DNA of 64,000 bases, taken from contig JAKZAN010000005.1 of the NCBI GenBank assembly GCA_023053545.1, positions 4,526,001-4,590,000 of the forward strand, in the 5' to 3' direction. Below the pieces are notes generated by a model. It was not told the origin of the DNA. It searched no databases and saw only the letters and a list, made by a program, of their open reading frames with translations. Numbering within the stretch: the stretch's first letter is position 1; every line of letters starts with the position of its first letter. This document shows positions 52,474 to 63,440 of this stretch, piece by piece. The position numbers were made by a program, and so were the translations under genes. The stretch comes from Lepidurus packardi (lineage: Eukaryota > Arthropoda > Branchiopoda > Notostraca > Triopsidae).

Positions 52474-52812
52474 TTAAAGGAACTGGTCATTCAATTGAAT
52501 AAACTGCTTACTTAAGTGACTGGGGAGGTTAGTAGGAATTTCTTAAGTGTAGTAGTAAGCTGAAAATGACCGGATTAGTCAAAACCAGGTAAAAGCAATG
52601 ACATTGGTCAATATACAAAGTCCATACACTACTGTAGTTTCGTTACTGTACATGTGAAGATTCTTTTGAAATTGATTCTAATATCCGAAAGTGATTCAAA
52701 CAAACCGATTAAAATGCTATGAATTGTATCATTTTGAATCGGTCGTTTAATATTAGATTCCATAAAGCGGCTACATTTAATAACCAGTGACCACAATAAG
52801 CGGCATCTACTG

Positions 52813-55800
52813 CAACTTATTCAACCAAAAAAGGCGCAGATCTGCAAAATAAGAGAGCAAAGCTCGAAGTACGCAGTCTGCTACTTGTTTTTAAGGGAAA
52901 ACTGCAGCACTCAATAGTCTTTTTGCAAAGTGCAGGAAAATTGCAAGGAATAAAACAGGCGCCGGGCTAGGGCTTACTCGCTAATCCTGCGAGAACCAGA
53001 GCAAGTTATTATATTGTTTCCCCTTCCCCTGTTGTCGCCTAGATTGAGCAATGCCAAGCGCATTGGCGCTGTTTTGAGCAAACGTTTCTTGCTCAACACT
53101 CAAAGCACCTATTCGTCCACTCGTCAGAATACGCGATGACGACCGTAATCGGCCAATTAATTAAAAAAGGTAGTTTCCTTAACTGTAGATCTATGGTTTT
53201 AAAAAACGCAGCACATAGGTGTTCCAAACAAGCCTTAAACATTTTTTTTCAAAGGGAAGAGATAACCTCAAGCTAATTCGAAAGGGTTAAAGAGTAAAAG
53301 TCCGCACTCACCAGTCACAAACGGAAGAATGTAGAGCTAAATAATCCAAAAAAACAACACCGACGATTGATATTTCGTGGCAGAATCCTGGGCGCGAAAT
53401 GAAAAACACGCTAATTTCCACGAAAAACGATCAAGTGTTTTTCTATTTTGTCAAGTAATCCGCGTTCACAAACGTAGAACTTAAAAGGCGAGAAACACTT
53501 TTCGAAGTTATGCAGAACTAGCTTTTTTGCGGAATGTGTTGTGGGTCGTAACACATACAACCTTCTCGAGCGGTTGCCAAGAACAGACTGAAGCTTGAAG
53601 CACGGCCAAGCGACTAACACGGCGTCTGCTAGAACAGTCCAGTCCCGGGAACTTTCAAGAGGCGCGGCTTACGATCCCCCGGAACTGGCGACTCGCTTCG
53701 TTCCTCATGGGTGTATACATATCAACCGCGACACGATATAGCCCAGTGCCGGTGCGCATATATGTTCCTCCAAGGACCCCCCTTTTGACCTCATCCCTAA
53801 AGATATAAGAGAGACCTCCCTGCTTCTCGCAAGCTTAATATGTATTAAAAAATAAAGTGAAATTAGAGCAAAAACACCAAGTACAGGGAATATCTATTTG
53901 TACTCTAAGTGAAAGCAAAAAAAAACGGAACAAAACTTATCCATTTCCTGCGCTGAATGGTCTCATCACGAAAAATACAATCAAGAAAAAAAAAACACAA
54001 ATGGCGTGACAGATCAGTGACACGAATGAGTTGAGTTACTCTTCCTTTTTTATGAACACGAAGAAGCCTCGATCCGTAACCAATGCTTGATGAGATTTTT
54101 TTTGGCGGGAGGAAAAGATAACGAATAGTTGCGGAACATAACGTTCCCAATTTTTTCAATTGCAAAGAATGATGTTCCTCGTACCTAAGTGTCGCATTTT
54201 TTCTCTTTGCCTTGGGCAAAAGGCCTTTATATATAGATATAGATATATCCAAGATAGATATTGATGAAGATTGAGGATCATCAATAAGGGGCATTCATAC
54301 ACACATCCCTATACCGCACACACATGTATCTAGGCTCTCAGTATTGGACGTCCTGAAAAACAATAATAACAATAAAAAAAGGATTCTTTTACGAAAAATA
54401 TTCAGAAACTCCTAAAAGGTCGTAAAAACATCCAAAATGATGTTGCGTGGGGAAAAAACTGTTTGAAGCTTGATCCTTTTGTGTTGATCAAGGCATAAAA
54501 AGCTGTGCCTTTTGGCACTGGATGTGTCTTATTGGCATGTGTAATGTATGCCTATTGTCTGGGACGATTCTGTTATAGAAGAAGTTCATTACTCCCAGAT
54601 CAGTTTCGTTTCCTCTGTGAGCTCCAAACCTTGTTATAATCTATAATTTCGTCGCAGATGCTTTTAGGTATCAGGATGCAGATAGGGTCTTCCCGTCTGA
54701 GACCGTGATTGTTCAGTTTTATTGTCATTCTTAAAAGGGAATTCGAGTCCATTCCTAACGTTTCACTCTTATAAAGAAGAGCTTAAAAGTGCTCTACATA
54801 TTCGCTTAAAGCTCTCCAGCGCTTCTCTGTTGTATACGTGTGCGTGTTTTCTTCTGTAAACATAAGCAGGCTGAAAGGTGAGCTCATAACAAATACACAA
54901 CTATCCATAGCAAGCGATATAACGTATGCCTTCCCCTTCACCTAAAAGCTAAATGCGGTGGTGGCGTTTGTGCTTTTTTGGGCCTTTTGTCTTTATTCCT
55001 TGCATTGCTATGTAAGAGTTCTTTTCATGCACCACTAAATAAACTAAATAAATAAATTGCATACGTTTGACTGTAAAACCAGAAAACTTAAGGCCAGGGT
55101 GGAACCCCTTTTGGCGCTACAGCATGGCACAAAAGGAGAAAAAATTATAATTCCTTGTGCAATATAATCAAATTGTATTGTGGCGGTAATGAATCTGGCG
55201 TATTTGTCTATAGAAGTACGTTCGTCTCTGTTAAAATTTTTCTTCCATGATTTTTTTTTTACATAGTTCCAAATTATGAAAATGTTTAATAAATCAAATG
55301 TACAAATAACACGAACCCAGTTCTATAGATATTCTTATTAGAATATTTAAAAAAAAAGTAATTTTTAAGTTATATCTTTTGGTTTATTTTAATTTCTTGT
55401 TAAAAGTTTATGAAATTACATTGAGAAAGGGTATGACATCAGTGCCCTCTTCTGACAAAATACTATCAACTACTTGCAGTACACCGTGGCCGTACTGGGG
55501 AGAAGTAGTAAAAATACGCCGCAGCAAACCAACATTAAAAGAAAGGGAATAAGAGATATAGTCTTAAAAAATGTGAACAAGTTGAAAGGAGATGCCTAAT
55601 CTGTCCCGTCCATCATTGAGAGAGCTGATGAATTCGCTCTGGGCTCCGCAGGATACCTGTCCGATTAGCACCATGGAAGAAGAGCGCAACATTAAGAGAG
55701 ATAAGGTGGTTCTCAAATGTTCACTCTTTTAGTTCTTTAAAATGTGTGCGATGCTCGTTTCACTGCTGAGTTCTGCCTTGCCTGCGCATACCATATAAAG

Positions 55801-58800
55801 TCGTGGCGTCTTGCAAAGAAAAAAAATCAAAATACTACAGACGCCGACCCCAACTTTCGCTTATTGCTTGTAATACACGACGTTAGAGAAAATAAAAGAC
55901 CAATAAAAAAATCTCCACAGAAAACCCCTTTTTTGTTCCTCTTGGCTCTTCCTCTCTCTTTCTTTGCATGGCTTTAGGGTTTTTAATAGCCGTATTTCTG
56001 TGGGATAGTTCATGAAAATCATAGTTCTCTCGTAATATCGGTTGTACATACTATAGCTGAACCTGTGCCGGGGTTCAAAGGCCCCCTCTATAATTATAGG
56101 GCACATTTCGTGAAAACAAAAAGATAGAAAACGTTTCCCTTTTCGAAAAACCTTTTCCCTTTCTTACAACTGCAATGAAAAGGATACAGGGCTACGACAA
56201 AACGCTATAATCTTATCACACTAATCCGCAAGGCATTGCATTATGCGCACATTTTGTTTGATGCGGGATGTTTCGTGGGAGGTTTCCAGGCTTTTCTAGA
56301 ATTATGGTTGTGGTTTGCCACATACAAAACCAAAAGTGAGAAAGGAGAACGGGGACGAAAGAAACCAAAAGGAATAAGCACGTGGGTCTTTCAGCAAATA
56401 TTATTTATGGATGACTTTTTCGGTTAAGCTTCTAATTCCTATCTTGGCATTAAAGGTTTCCTAACGCCAGAACTTCTAGAAGGAAAAAGCAAAATAAAAA
56501 AAGAACTGAAACATCAACGGAGAAATGAAACGTTATTTTTATTATAGAGCCTCTTGGGAAACTGATGACAAGAGCCTTGGCTAGCCATTCCTGGTAAGTT
56601 TTTAATCCAGCGAGGCCATGCCTCATGCAAATGAACCTTTTTTTCGGTTTCAGTTTTCCAACACACGTCAACACTAGCTTACATATATATATTTTTTAGA
56701 TCCCTACGCTTCCAATGGTCTTATAACTGCAAAAGGTTGGGCTCTTCAATACTCGTACATCGTTTTGATCATTGCATGAGCCACAACTATGCCGTCTATA
56801 TGTAAGATGTTGTTGCTTCATCTCTTTTTGGCTCACTATCAGCAAAGGATTTCTCTTTTCTTTATCCGCCGACTCGATTTGGAAAAGGGAAATTATCTCT
56901 CGCCTGCTCTCTCTCTCTTGCTTTATCTTCGATTGCTCGCAGCCTAAGCCAAATGCATTTTTTCTGGCTTCATTCCTTCCCTTTAGTGTTCTTCGGACTA
57001 TTCTAATACCCGTCATGGTCATTTGCATAACCGAATTCCCCCCTTTCCATCATTTGTCATGTTCGGAGAGAAGTGGTTGCGTTTCTTCTTCAACACATGC
57101 AAGATGTGCTGTAAAAACAACAAAAAAACTTATGGCCTTGCCAAACGCATGTCGCAAGTACTTTTTTCTTCTTCTTACTCTCTTTCGAACAGTTGTTTAC
57201 CATGCAAATCAATACCAAATGAAACAAGACAGCGATTTGCACCGTTTATATCCAATATATAACAGTTCCCAACAGGCTTGCATACCCTCTCACGTTGCGT
57301 GTGCTAAAAATTTTAATTATGAACCCAATCATGTAATTTGCACCCATACAAAGACCGAATTCTTGGAACCTGTGTTTAAATTAAAAGCTATTTTTGGAAC
57401 CGAGAGCAAATAAAGAACCCGGGCTCGTCAGGGCCCTGTCGCCGCAAAGTACTAATATACATCCGTGCTAAGAACAATCGCTGTCAAACTCGAAACTCAG
57501 CATGGCTACACGTAAGCTTTAGGACGAGGGCAAACACACAACATACAAAAGCCCTTTTATGAGGGGCTTTTATTAACGAAAACAGAGTGACCTCTGCGGT
57601 AAAGATCGCTCAAACACGCTATAGAAGTTGTACTTTCCCCCAAAAGCAGGACTTGCGAACGAATAGCCTTTAGCTCTCTGACCGACCGTTCAATTCATTT
57701 TCTAAATTTTTTTTAAAATAATTTCTCTTTCTCGTTTCCGTGAACTACATTGTACAGCACTTGTTCGATGTAGCTTGAATTGAACCAAGTTTTGTTCTTA
57801 GCTCCTAACTTTATAGCAGTGGCCTCCATTGAACAAGAAGATACGAATATTTTTGCTCTTCCGAATGGGTAAAAAAAAAAGGAAAAAAGGGCAATCAAGG
57901 TAGAAGGGTTCAATTTTCAGTGCAACGCGAGCGACACATTTCCTATATATTCTTCTCACTATATAGAAAGACACCCTCTCGTCCCACTCCACCAAGTTCT
58001 ATTATCAGGCCACCAGTACCCAAGCTAACTACGTTCTTTTTTGGGTTCCCACAAAGAAAGTCATTACAAACTTCATTGGGACTTCTCCTGGTAACAGTGG
58101 AAAAAAAGAACTGATATGTTTTGTTGCTTAACTTTGTTGTCTGGTGCGGAGGCAGCCTTCTCTCGCCTTCTTCCAAGAGAATTGCAACTTTTGTTCGTCC
58201 TTTTAGCTGCAGCACATAAGGCCTCCTCGCTACATATATAGTGCAGTGTGTCTCGTATATATCTATATATCTTCCTTCTAACGCCTTGCTGTACCAAAAG
58301 CAAGGCAGTCCTTTCTTTTTGGGATTGTAAACTGAGCGTTCGTTACACCAAATTTTCTTGTTTCGCCAATAAATATCCTTCGCAAGTCGACTGACTTTCG
58401 CATTTGGACCCCATATGGGAAAACGGAGGCTTGAAATGGTTTGTTCGTACGCCTCTTAAACGATTTTAAGAACGGTATGTCAAAGTCACATTACACACAC
58501 CTGGGCAAGGCGGAGAGCGAAGGGGAAAGCAACACAGTAACTATATATGCTGTCTCATTTGTCGCTGACATCGTTATACAGCCCAGCAAAACGCCCAAGG
58601 TGGACTCGAGTGTCACTTCCCGTCATGTCGTCGTGTAATATGTATAATCTTGGCTGTGTATGGCTGTATACGCACCATGCGACCCGCCGTCCCATAATGG
58701 AAATCTCAAGATTTTCTATTCAATTGTCCCGAGGCTTTTTGCACATGTTCTCCCAGCTTCCCAATGACTTCACGCTTCTGTAACCAGGCTATATGAAGCT

Positions 58801-59270
58801 ATCTTAGCCATCCATGTGCGTGCCGCCCGAGAAAGAAAAAACACCCGTGCTAGGGCTTGGACCTGGCGAAGCATATACCTTTCACCCAGTTCAAAAAAAG
58901 GGTCCATAATTGCCACCTGCCTGATCATTACAAGTCAAAGACACCTGATGAAGTCCTAAACACTTGGCATTTTATGGACACCCATAAAAGAGAGGAATTT
59001 GCATAGAATAACCAGCAAGCCTTTAATAAAACATACATATATATATATAGAATACAGTATATGTATAAATAAAAAAATCTGCACAGGAAACAATCGTAAT
59101 GTTAGAAAACATTTCTTCATCGTAATTAAAGCCCATAAGCCCTTCAAAAGGCTTGGAGGAAGTTTTCTAATGCAATAGAGGCAGAGGAAACTATATATTA
59201 CGCATATATATTATGATGATCCTCCCATTAAAACGCTGGTGAACCTCTTGGCACACATTTTTACAGGTAC
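52813..59270. other. Intergenic flank between pogo remnant and retrotransposon
   Basis: No gene recognised. The longest frame (213 codons, 56772-57413, plus strand) has no domain I recognise and a cysteine/phenylalanine-rich composition typical of translated pyrimidine-rich DNA. An AT microsatellite lies at 59035-59050. Confidence 0.5.
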
Positions 59271-59489
59271 TGTAACGTTTTAGTGCGTAGGCTAAGACTG
59301 ACTGTATTAAAGTACATGGCTGCATATTTATACCCGGTCAAGAAGGTAAAAGGTTAATTAGTCAGGTCATGGTCGCTTAGTCAACATGGTCAACGTAGGT
59401 CAACCTCTGCATTAGTCACGTAGTCACAGTGTCAAGTCTCAAAGGGAATCAAGGACATAAGGAGGTTACATCACATTAATTATACTACA
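59271..59489 (-). repeat. 3' LTR of the Gypsy-type element
   Basis: Directly after the polypurine tract the minus strand reads TGTAGTATAATT, and I place the end at GTTACA (59271), giving a 219-bp LTR with TGTA..TACA-type termini. It contains a TATA box. The start is secure from the polypurine tract; the end is inferred and should be confirmed against the 5' LTR. Confidence 0.65.
59326..59333 (-). promoter_or_regulatory. LTR TATA box
   Basis: GGGTATAAATATGC on the minus strand, about 155 bp into the LTR, fits a U3 core promoter. It lies downstream of a cluster of GTCA/TGAC words. Confidence 0.55.
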
Positions 59490-59500
59490 CTCGCCCCCTT
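59490..59500 (-). other. Polypurine tract for plus-strand DNA priming
   Basis: AAGGGGGCGAG immediately abuts the TGTAG start of the LTR on the minus strand. It is short and contains one C, which is usual for Gypsy elements. Confidence 0.7.
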
Positions 59501-59534
59501 AACAAGAAACAAGTTTCATTTTCACTTTCACTTT

Positions 59535-62500
59535 CTAGCATAAATTCAATGAACATCCAGGTTCCACATACGCTAGTCTTTGCGGTGGTCTCCTAATACG
59601 ACTGCTCGCTCGCTCAGGGATGTGCTCAATCTCGGGAATACTTGTCTCCGTCTCATTTTCACTAGGTATTACTTCATTTTCACCGTTGCTGTCCAAAATA
59701 CACCAATCCTCATACATGTCCAAAAACCGTGGCGACGTGGGAGGTTTCGAATTCATAGGAACAGGGGGTTCGGTTACTGTCGGCGTTTCTTCGGATTCTT
59801 CTTCAGCCTCACAACGTTTTATGTTATTAAAGTGTACCACTCTGCGAGCTCCAGTAGTCTTGTTTTTAACCCGGAACACTTCTTCAGAGATTTTCTTAAT
59901 TACCATAAAAGGACCAAACCACGGCCTGTGGAATTTTGGAGATTTTCCTCTTTTAGGGACCGGAGCATGCACCCACACGAGATCACCCACTTGCAAAGTC
60001 TTTCCAGCAACATCGCGATCATAATACTGCTTCTGCCGAGCTTGAGCTGCAAGCAACCGTTCACCTGCTTTTTTATACACCGTTTTCAAATCTTGCTCCA
60101 GGTTGCTGGCATACTCAGAAACCGAAGTTCTTGTTTTAGCCACGTTTCCCGCTTGGAACACTACATCAGCCGGCAACAGCAATTCACGTCCTAAATGTAA
60201 CTTAGCCGGAGTAAAATCAGTTGACGCTTGAATACCTGACCGGTAAGCTAATAGGACCTTTGGCAGCAAACTGTCCCATGTGTCCTCAGCTTGGTCAAGA
60301 AGCTTACTCAACCCTGCCAATATCGTCCGGTTCGCTCGCTCCACAAAACCATCACTCTGAGGGTGGTATGGCGTTGTTCTCGTCTTGTTGATTTTTAGTA
60401 TGTCGCACACTTCCTTTACAATGTTTCCATCGAAATTTCTACCTTGATCTGTGTGCAGTTGCTCTGGTGCCCCAAACCGACACACAAACTCGTTGAGGAA
60501 CTTATCGGCAATCGTTTCGGCTTCTTGATTAGGAATGGGATACGCCTCTAGCCATTTGGTGAATAAATCGCCAGCAACGAGAATGTATCTATGACCCCAC
60601 TTCGTTTCAGGCAAAGGACCCAATATATCCATGGCTACAATTTCACCTGGCCGTTTGGCAGACAAGGATCTTAAAGGGGCACGGCTCTTCTGCTGTGGCG
60701 AGTTGTTCTGCCCACAAATGATACACTTCTTGCACCACGCCATCACATCTTCCTGCATTTTGGGCCAGTAGAACCTCTGTCTTAACTTGGATATAGTACG
60801 CCCTACACCCATGTGGGCAGCTGTTGCATCATCATGATAAGTCCTTAACAGAATGCTCACCACCTTTCGAGGAACCAGGGGTAGGAGACGTTCTCCCTCT
60901 TCGAAAATCCACTTCCGGTACAGAACCCCTTCCTGTAAGCAAATCTTACTTCTTTGAGTCCAGTAACTCCGCAATGTCGGGTTTAGGCCTCGCGGCGAAT
61001 CTGGGAAGGTGTTCGGTGACCGGAGCCATTCAAAAACCACTTTAAGATCCTCGTCATTTTTCTGCTGAAAAGTCACTGACGTCTCTTCTTGCTGGGATTC
61101 CAAGGAACTTACAACCGGGTCAGCTGATGGATTAGTACAGGGCATGTCTGGGATATCGCCATCTTCCTCATCTTCTGAACTCTGAACTCCGTCATATTGC
61201 ATTCCGCACTGCCCACAGGGACGTCTAGATAACGCATCAGCGTTTGTGTGCTTTTTTCCTGGGCGATGTTCTATTGAGAATTGGTAAGACTCGAAAAGGC
61301 TTAACCAGCGAAGGACTTGTCCCGAAGGGTTCTTGCATCTTTTAACCCAGCTAACCGCACTATTATCAGTACGAATTCTAAAAGGTCGCCCCAGCAAATA
61401 GTGGCTAAACTGTGTTAAAGCAAACTTCATTGCTAGCAACTCCTTCCTTGTTACGCAATAACGCGTTTCCGCTCTGGACAAACTTCGACTGGCAAATGCA
61501 ACTGGCCGCTCCACCCCATCGATTATTTGTGACAAAACGCCACCTAGACCCACGTTGCTTGCATCGCAGTCCACAATAAATGGCTTGGACAGCTCAGGGA
61601 AAACCAAAATGGGTGTAGAAGATAGTAGCCGTTTCAGCTCTGCAAAAGCTTCGTCACAAACGGTGGACCACTCAAACTTTACACTTGCCTCTGTTAATTT
61701 GTAGAGTGGCTTCGCAATGTCAGCAAAATTCCGAACAAACCTTCTGTAATACGAAGCCAAACCTAGAAATTGAGCCACCTGATCCGCGTTGTCGGGTCTC
61801 GGCCATTCCACAATAGCCCTAGTCTTCTCCGGATCAGTTTGTATGCCGTCTTGACTCACTACATGCCCAAGGAATATGACCGTTTCCCGGAACAACTTGC
61901 ACTTACTCGGTTTGATCTTCAAATTGGCATCTCGTAACCGCTGGCAAACTTCTTCAAGTCTGGCTAAATGCTCCTCAAATGTTCGGCTAAAGATAACGAT
62001 ATCGTCCAAATAAATCAGGCAAATTTTCCACTGTAATCCTCTAAGGACCAGCTCCATCAATCTTTGGAAACTGCTCGGCCCATTGCAAAGTCCAAAAGGC
62101 ATCACATTAAATTCAAATAAGCCTTGGGGTGTTTGAAAGGCAGTTTTCTCCCGATCTTCGGCCTCAACCTCTAATTGATAGTACCCACTTACGAGATCCA
62201 GTGTAGAGAAGTACTTCGCTCCCGCCAAAGCGTCCAAGGTTTCGTCAATTCTCGGAAGAGGGTAAGCGTCCTTGACCGTCACGTTATTCAAAGCCCGGTA
62301 ATCCACACATAAGCGCAGAGTCCCATCCTTCTTTCTTACCATCACAATAGGTGAACTCCATGGACTTGAAGAAGGTGAAATAACTCCTTGTCCCTGAAGA
62401 TCCTGGACCATTGTTTCTAGTTGGGGCTTCCAATGTGCAGGTATCCTCCTGGGGTGTACCCGAACAGGTGGTTGCGTTCCGGTGTTAATTCGATGTTTGA

Positions 62501-63440
62501 GATACGTTGTTCTCCCCAAATCACTTTGATGCACTGACAATATACTCTCGTGTTTCTGAAGAAATTTCTCTAACTCATCCCTCTGACTTGCCGTTAAAGT
62601 TCTGGATGGTTCTCCAAACAGGGAAAGCAGAGAGCCTTTGTGTTTCTTAGTCACACCGTTGTCGTTGGGATCTTGCACGTCGTACCCAACATTCGAAGTG
62701 ATCACCTGGTTCACTGAATTCGCTAAAACTGTAAAAACTCCAACAGTGGTCCCCGACTTCAAACGAACGGGTTGGTCTGTAACGTTCATCAGTCTCACTG
62801 GAATACGCCCGTTGTTAACTGAAACTAGTGCCCTCGCAACAAAAAACCCACTCATTTCTGCATGGATAGAGGTTCCTTCTACCAATCCTTGTCCAGAGTA
62901 AGTATCAGGCACTCGGGCTGTTGTCAGAATTTCATGACGCGCTGGTATAAAAAGTGTTTCCATCAGCACGGCAGCAACCGTATCCGGAATGTTCTCCTCC
63001 AGAAGCACGTGATTGTCTCCAAAACGCAACATACTGTTTTTGAAGTCTATCACCATTCCAAACTCCTGTAAAAAGTCCCGACCCAAGATGACTTCTTGAT
63101 TCATGTCGTCAGTAACGTAGGCATTAAAGGAAAATTCCTTCTCCTTAATCCTAAACGAAGCAACGGTGCAACCCAAAATATTCATAGTTTGATTGTTCGC
63201 TGTTCTAACCCGAACTGTCACTGCCTCTAAACTTAAGTTTTGCACAAGATAGGGTTTCACTAATGTAATTGCCGAACCCGAGTCTACAAGCATGGGAACA
63301 ACCCTCTCACCACAATAACCCTTTACAAACGCAGCTACATTCACATTCGCCGTGACAAATTCCAGATCAGCTCCTTTGGGGGACGCAACTGGAGACGGAG
63401 CCGATCTTCCAGTTACTTGGAGTTTCCCTGCTTCTTGGAA
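59535..63440 (-). CDS. pol: Gypsy-type Pol polyprotein, expressed by -1 frameshift
   Basis: The frame is open from 63440 to the stop at 59535, with no ATG near its start, consistent with expression as a Gag-Pol fusion. Counting from the GTG at 63344: aspartic protease DSG at 21-23 and ILGRD at 86-90; reverse transcriptase with D383 in STLDLVSGYYQ and YLDD at 445-448; RNase H with D592, E635 and D660 plus NADALSRR; integrase zinc finger (H837, H844, C874, C877); DDE residues D905, D966 and E1002 with the canonical 35-residue D-E spacing; and a GPY/F-type module (PWFGPF, 1141-1146). All catalytic residues are present, so the enzyme looks functional. The last 80 residues are acidic and Pro-rich. 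No chromodomain or envelope follows. Confidence 0.93.
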   Translation of the reverse strand, partial: FQEAGKLQVTGRSAPSPVASPKGADLEFVTANVNVAAFVKGYCGERVVPMLVDSGSAITLVKPYLVQNLSLEAVTVRVRTANNQTMNILGCTVASFRIKEKEFSFNAYVTDDMNQEVILGRDFLQEFGMVIDFKNSMLRFGDNHVLLEENIPDTVAAVLMETLFIPARHEILTTARVPDTYSGQGLVEGTSIHAEMSGFFVARALVSVNNGRIPVRLMNVTDQPVRLKSGTTVGVFTVLANSVNQVITSNVGYDVQDPNDNGVTKKHKGSLLSLFGEPSRTLTASQRDELEKFLQKHESILSVHQSDLGRTTYLKHRINTGTQPPVRVHPRRIPAHWKPQLETMVQDLQGQGVISPSSSPWSSPIVMVRKKDGTLRLCVDYRALNNVTVKDAYPLPRIDETLDALAGAKYFSTLDLVSGYYQLEVEAEDREKTAFQTPQGLFEFNVMPFGLCNGPSSFQRLMELVLRGLQWKICLIYLDDIVIFSRTFEEHLARLEEVCQRLRDANLKIKPSKCKLFRETVIFLGHVVSQDGIQTDPEKTRAIVEWPRPDNADQVAQFLGLASYYRRFVRNFADIAKPLYKLTEASVKFEWSTVCDEAFAELKRLLSSTPILVFPELSKPFIVDCDASNVGLGGVLSQIIDGVERPVAFASRSLSRAETRYCVTRKELLAMKFALTQFSHYLLGRPFRIRTDNSAVSWVKRCKNPSGQVLRWLSLFESYQFSIEHRPGKKHTNADALSRRPCGQCGMQYDGVQSSEDEEDGDIPDMPCTNPSADPVVSSLESQQEETSVTFQQKNDEDLKVVFEWLRSPNTFPDSPRGLNPTLRSYWTQRSKICLQEGVLYRKWIFEEGERLLPLVPRKVVSILLRTYHDDATAAHMGVGRTISKLRQRFYWPKMQEDVMAWCKKCIICGQNNSPQQKSRAPLRSLSAKRPGEIVAMDILGPLPETKWGHRYILVAGDLFTKWLEAYPIPNQEAETIADKFLNEFVCRFGAPEQLHTDQGRNFDGNIVKEVCDILKINKTRTTPYHPQSDGFVERANRTILAGLSKLLDQAEDTWDSLLPKVLLAYRSGIQASTDFTPAKLHLGRELLLPADVVFQAGNVAKTRTSVSEYASNLEQDLKTVYKKAGERLLAAQARQKQYYDRDVAGKTLQVGDLVWVHAPVPKRGKSPKFHRPWFGPFMVIKKISEEVFRVKNKTTGARRVVHFNNIKRCEAEEESEETPTVTEPPVPMNSKPPTSPRFLDMYEDWCILDSNGENEVIPSENETETSIPEIEHIPERASSRIRRPPQRLAYVEPGCSLNLC
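63364..63428 (-). promoter_or_regulatory. -1 ribosomal frameshift signal: GGGAAAC plus predicted pseudoknot
   Basis: On the minus strand GGGAAAC (63428-63422) lies in the gag frame as G GGA AAC, fitting the X XXY YYZ slippery rule. The spacer TCCAAGT is 7 nt. Stem 1 pairs AACTGGA (63414-63408) with TCCAGTT (63393-63387). The loop bases AGATCGGCTCC (63407-63397) can pair with GGAGCTGATCT (63374-63364), all 11 positions with one G-U. The gag stop TAA (63415-63413) lies at the spacer/stem boundary. The pol frame opens only at 63440, so slippage must occur in this 28-nt overlap. Confidence 0.85.

Larger units (their letters stand above)
51971..52812 (-). mobile_element. Decayed pogo/Tigger-like DNA transposon
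   Basis: The 5' end in minus orientation begins CAGTAGATGCCGCTTATTG at 52812 and carries subterminal repeats of the GCCGCTTTATGGAATCTAA type. The element then encodes the start of a Tigger-type transposase (52473 downward). Related subterminal motifs recur at 51982-52010, but the far terminus, the rest of the transposase and a TA duplication are not visible, so this is an internally deleted remnant. Confidence 0.55.

Noticed and set aside
56772-57413. 213-codon plus-strand frame, the longest in the gene-poor region
   Set aside because: Cys/Phe/Ser-rich translation of pyrimidine-rich DNA with no recognisable motif.
59580-60194. 204-codon plus-strand frame
   Set aside because: Antisense to the integrase C-terminal part of the retrotransposon pol.
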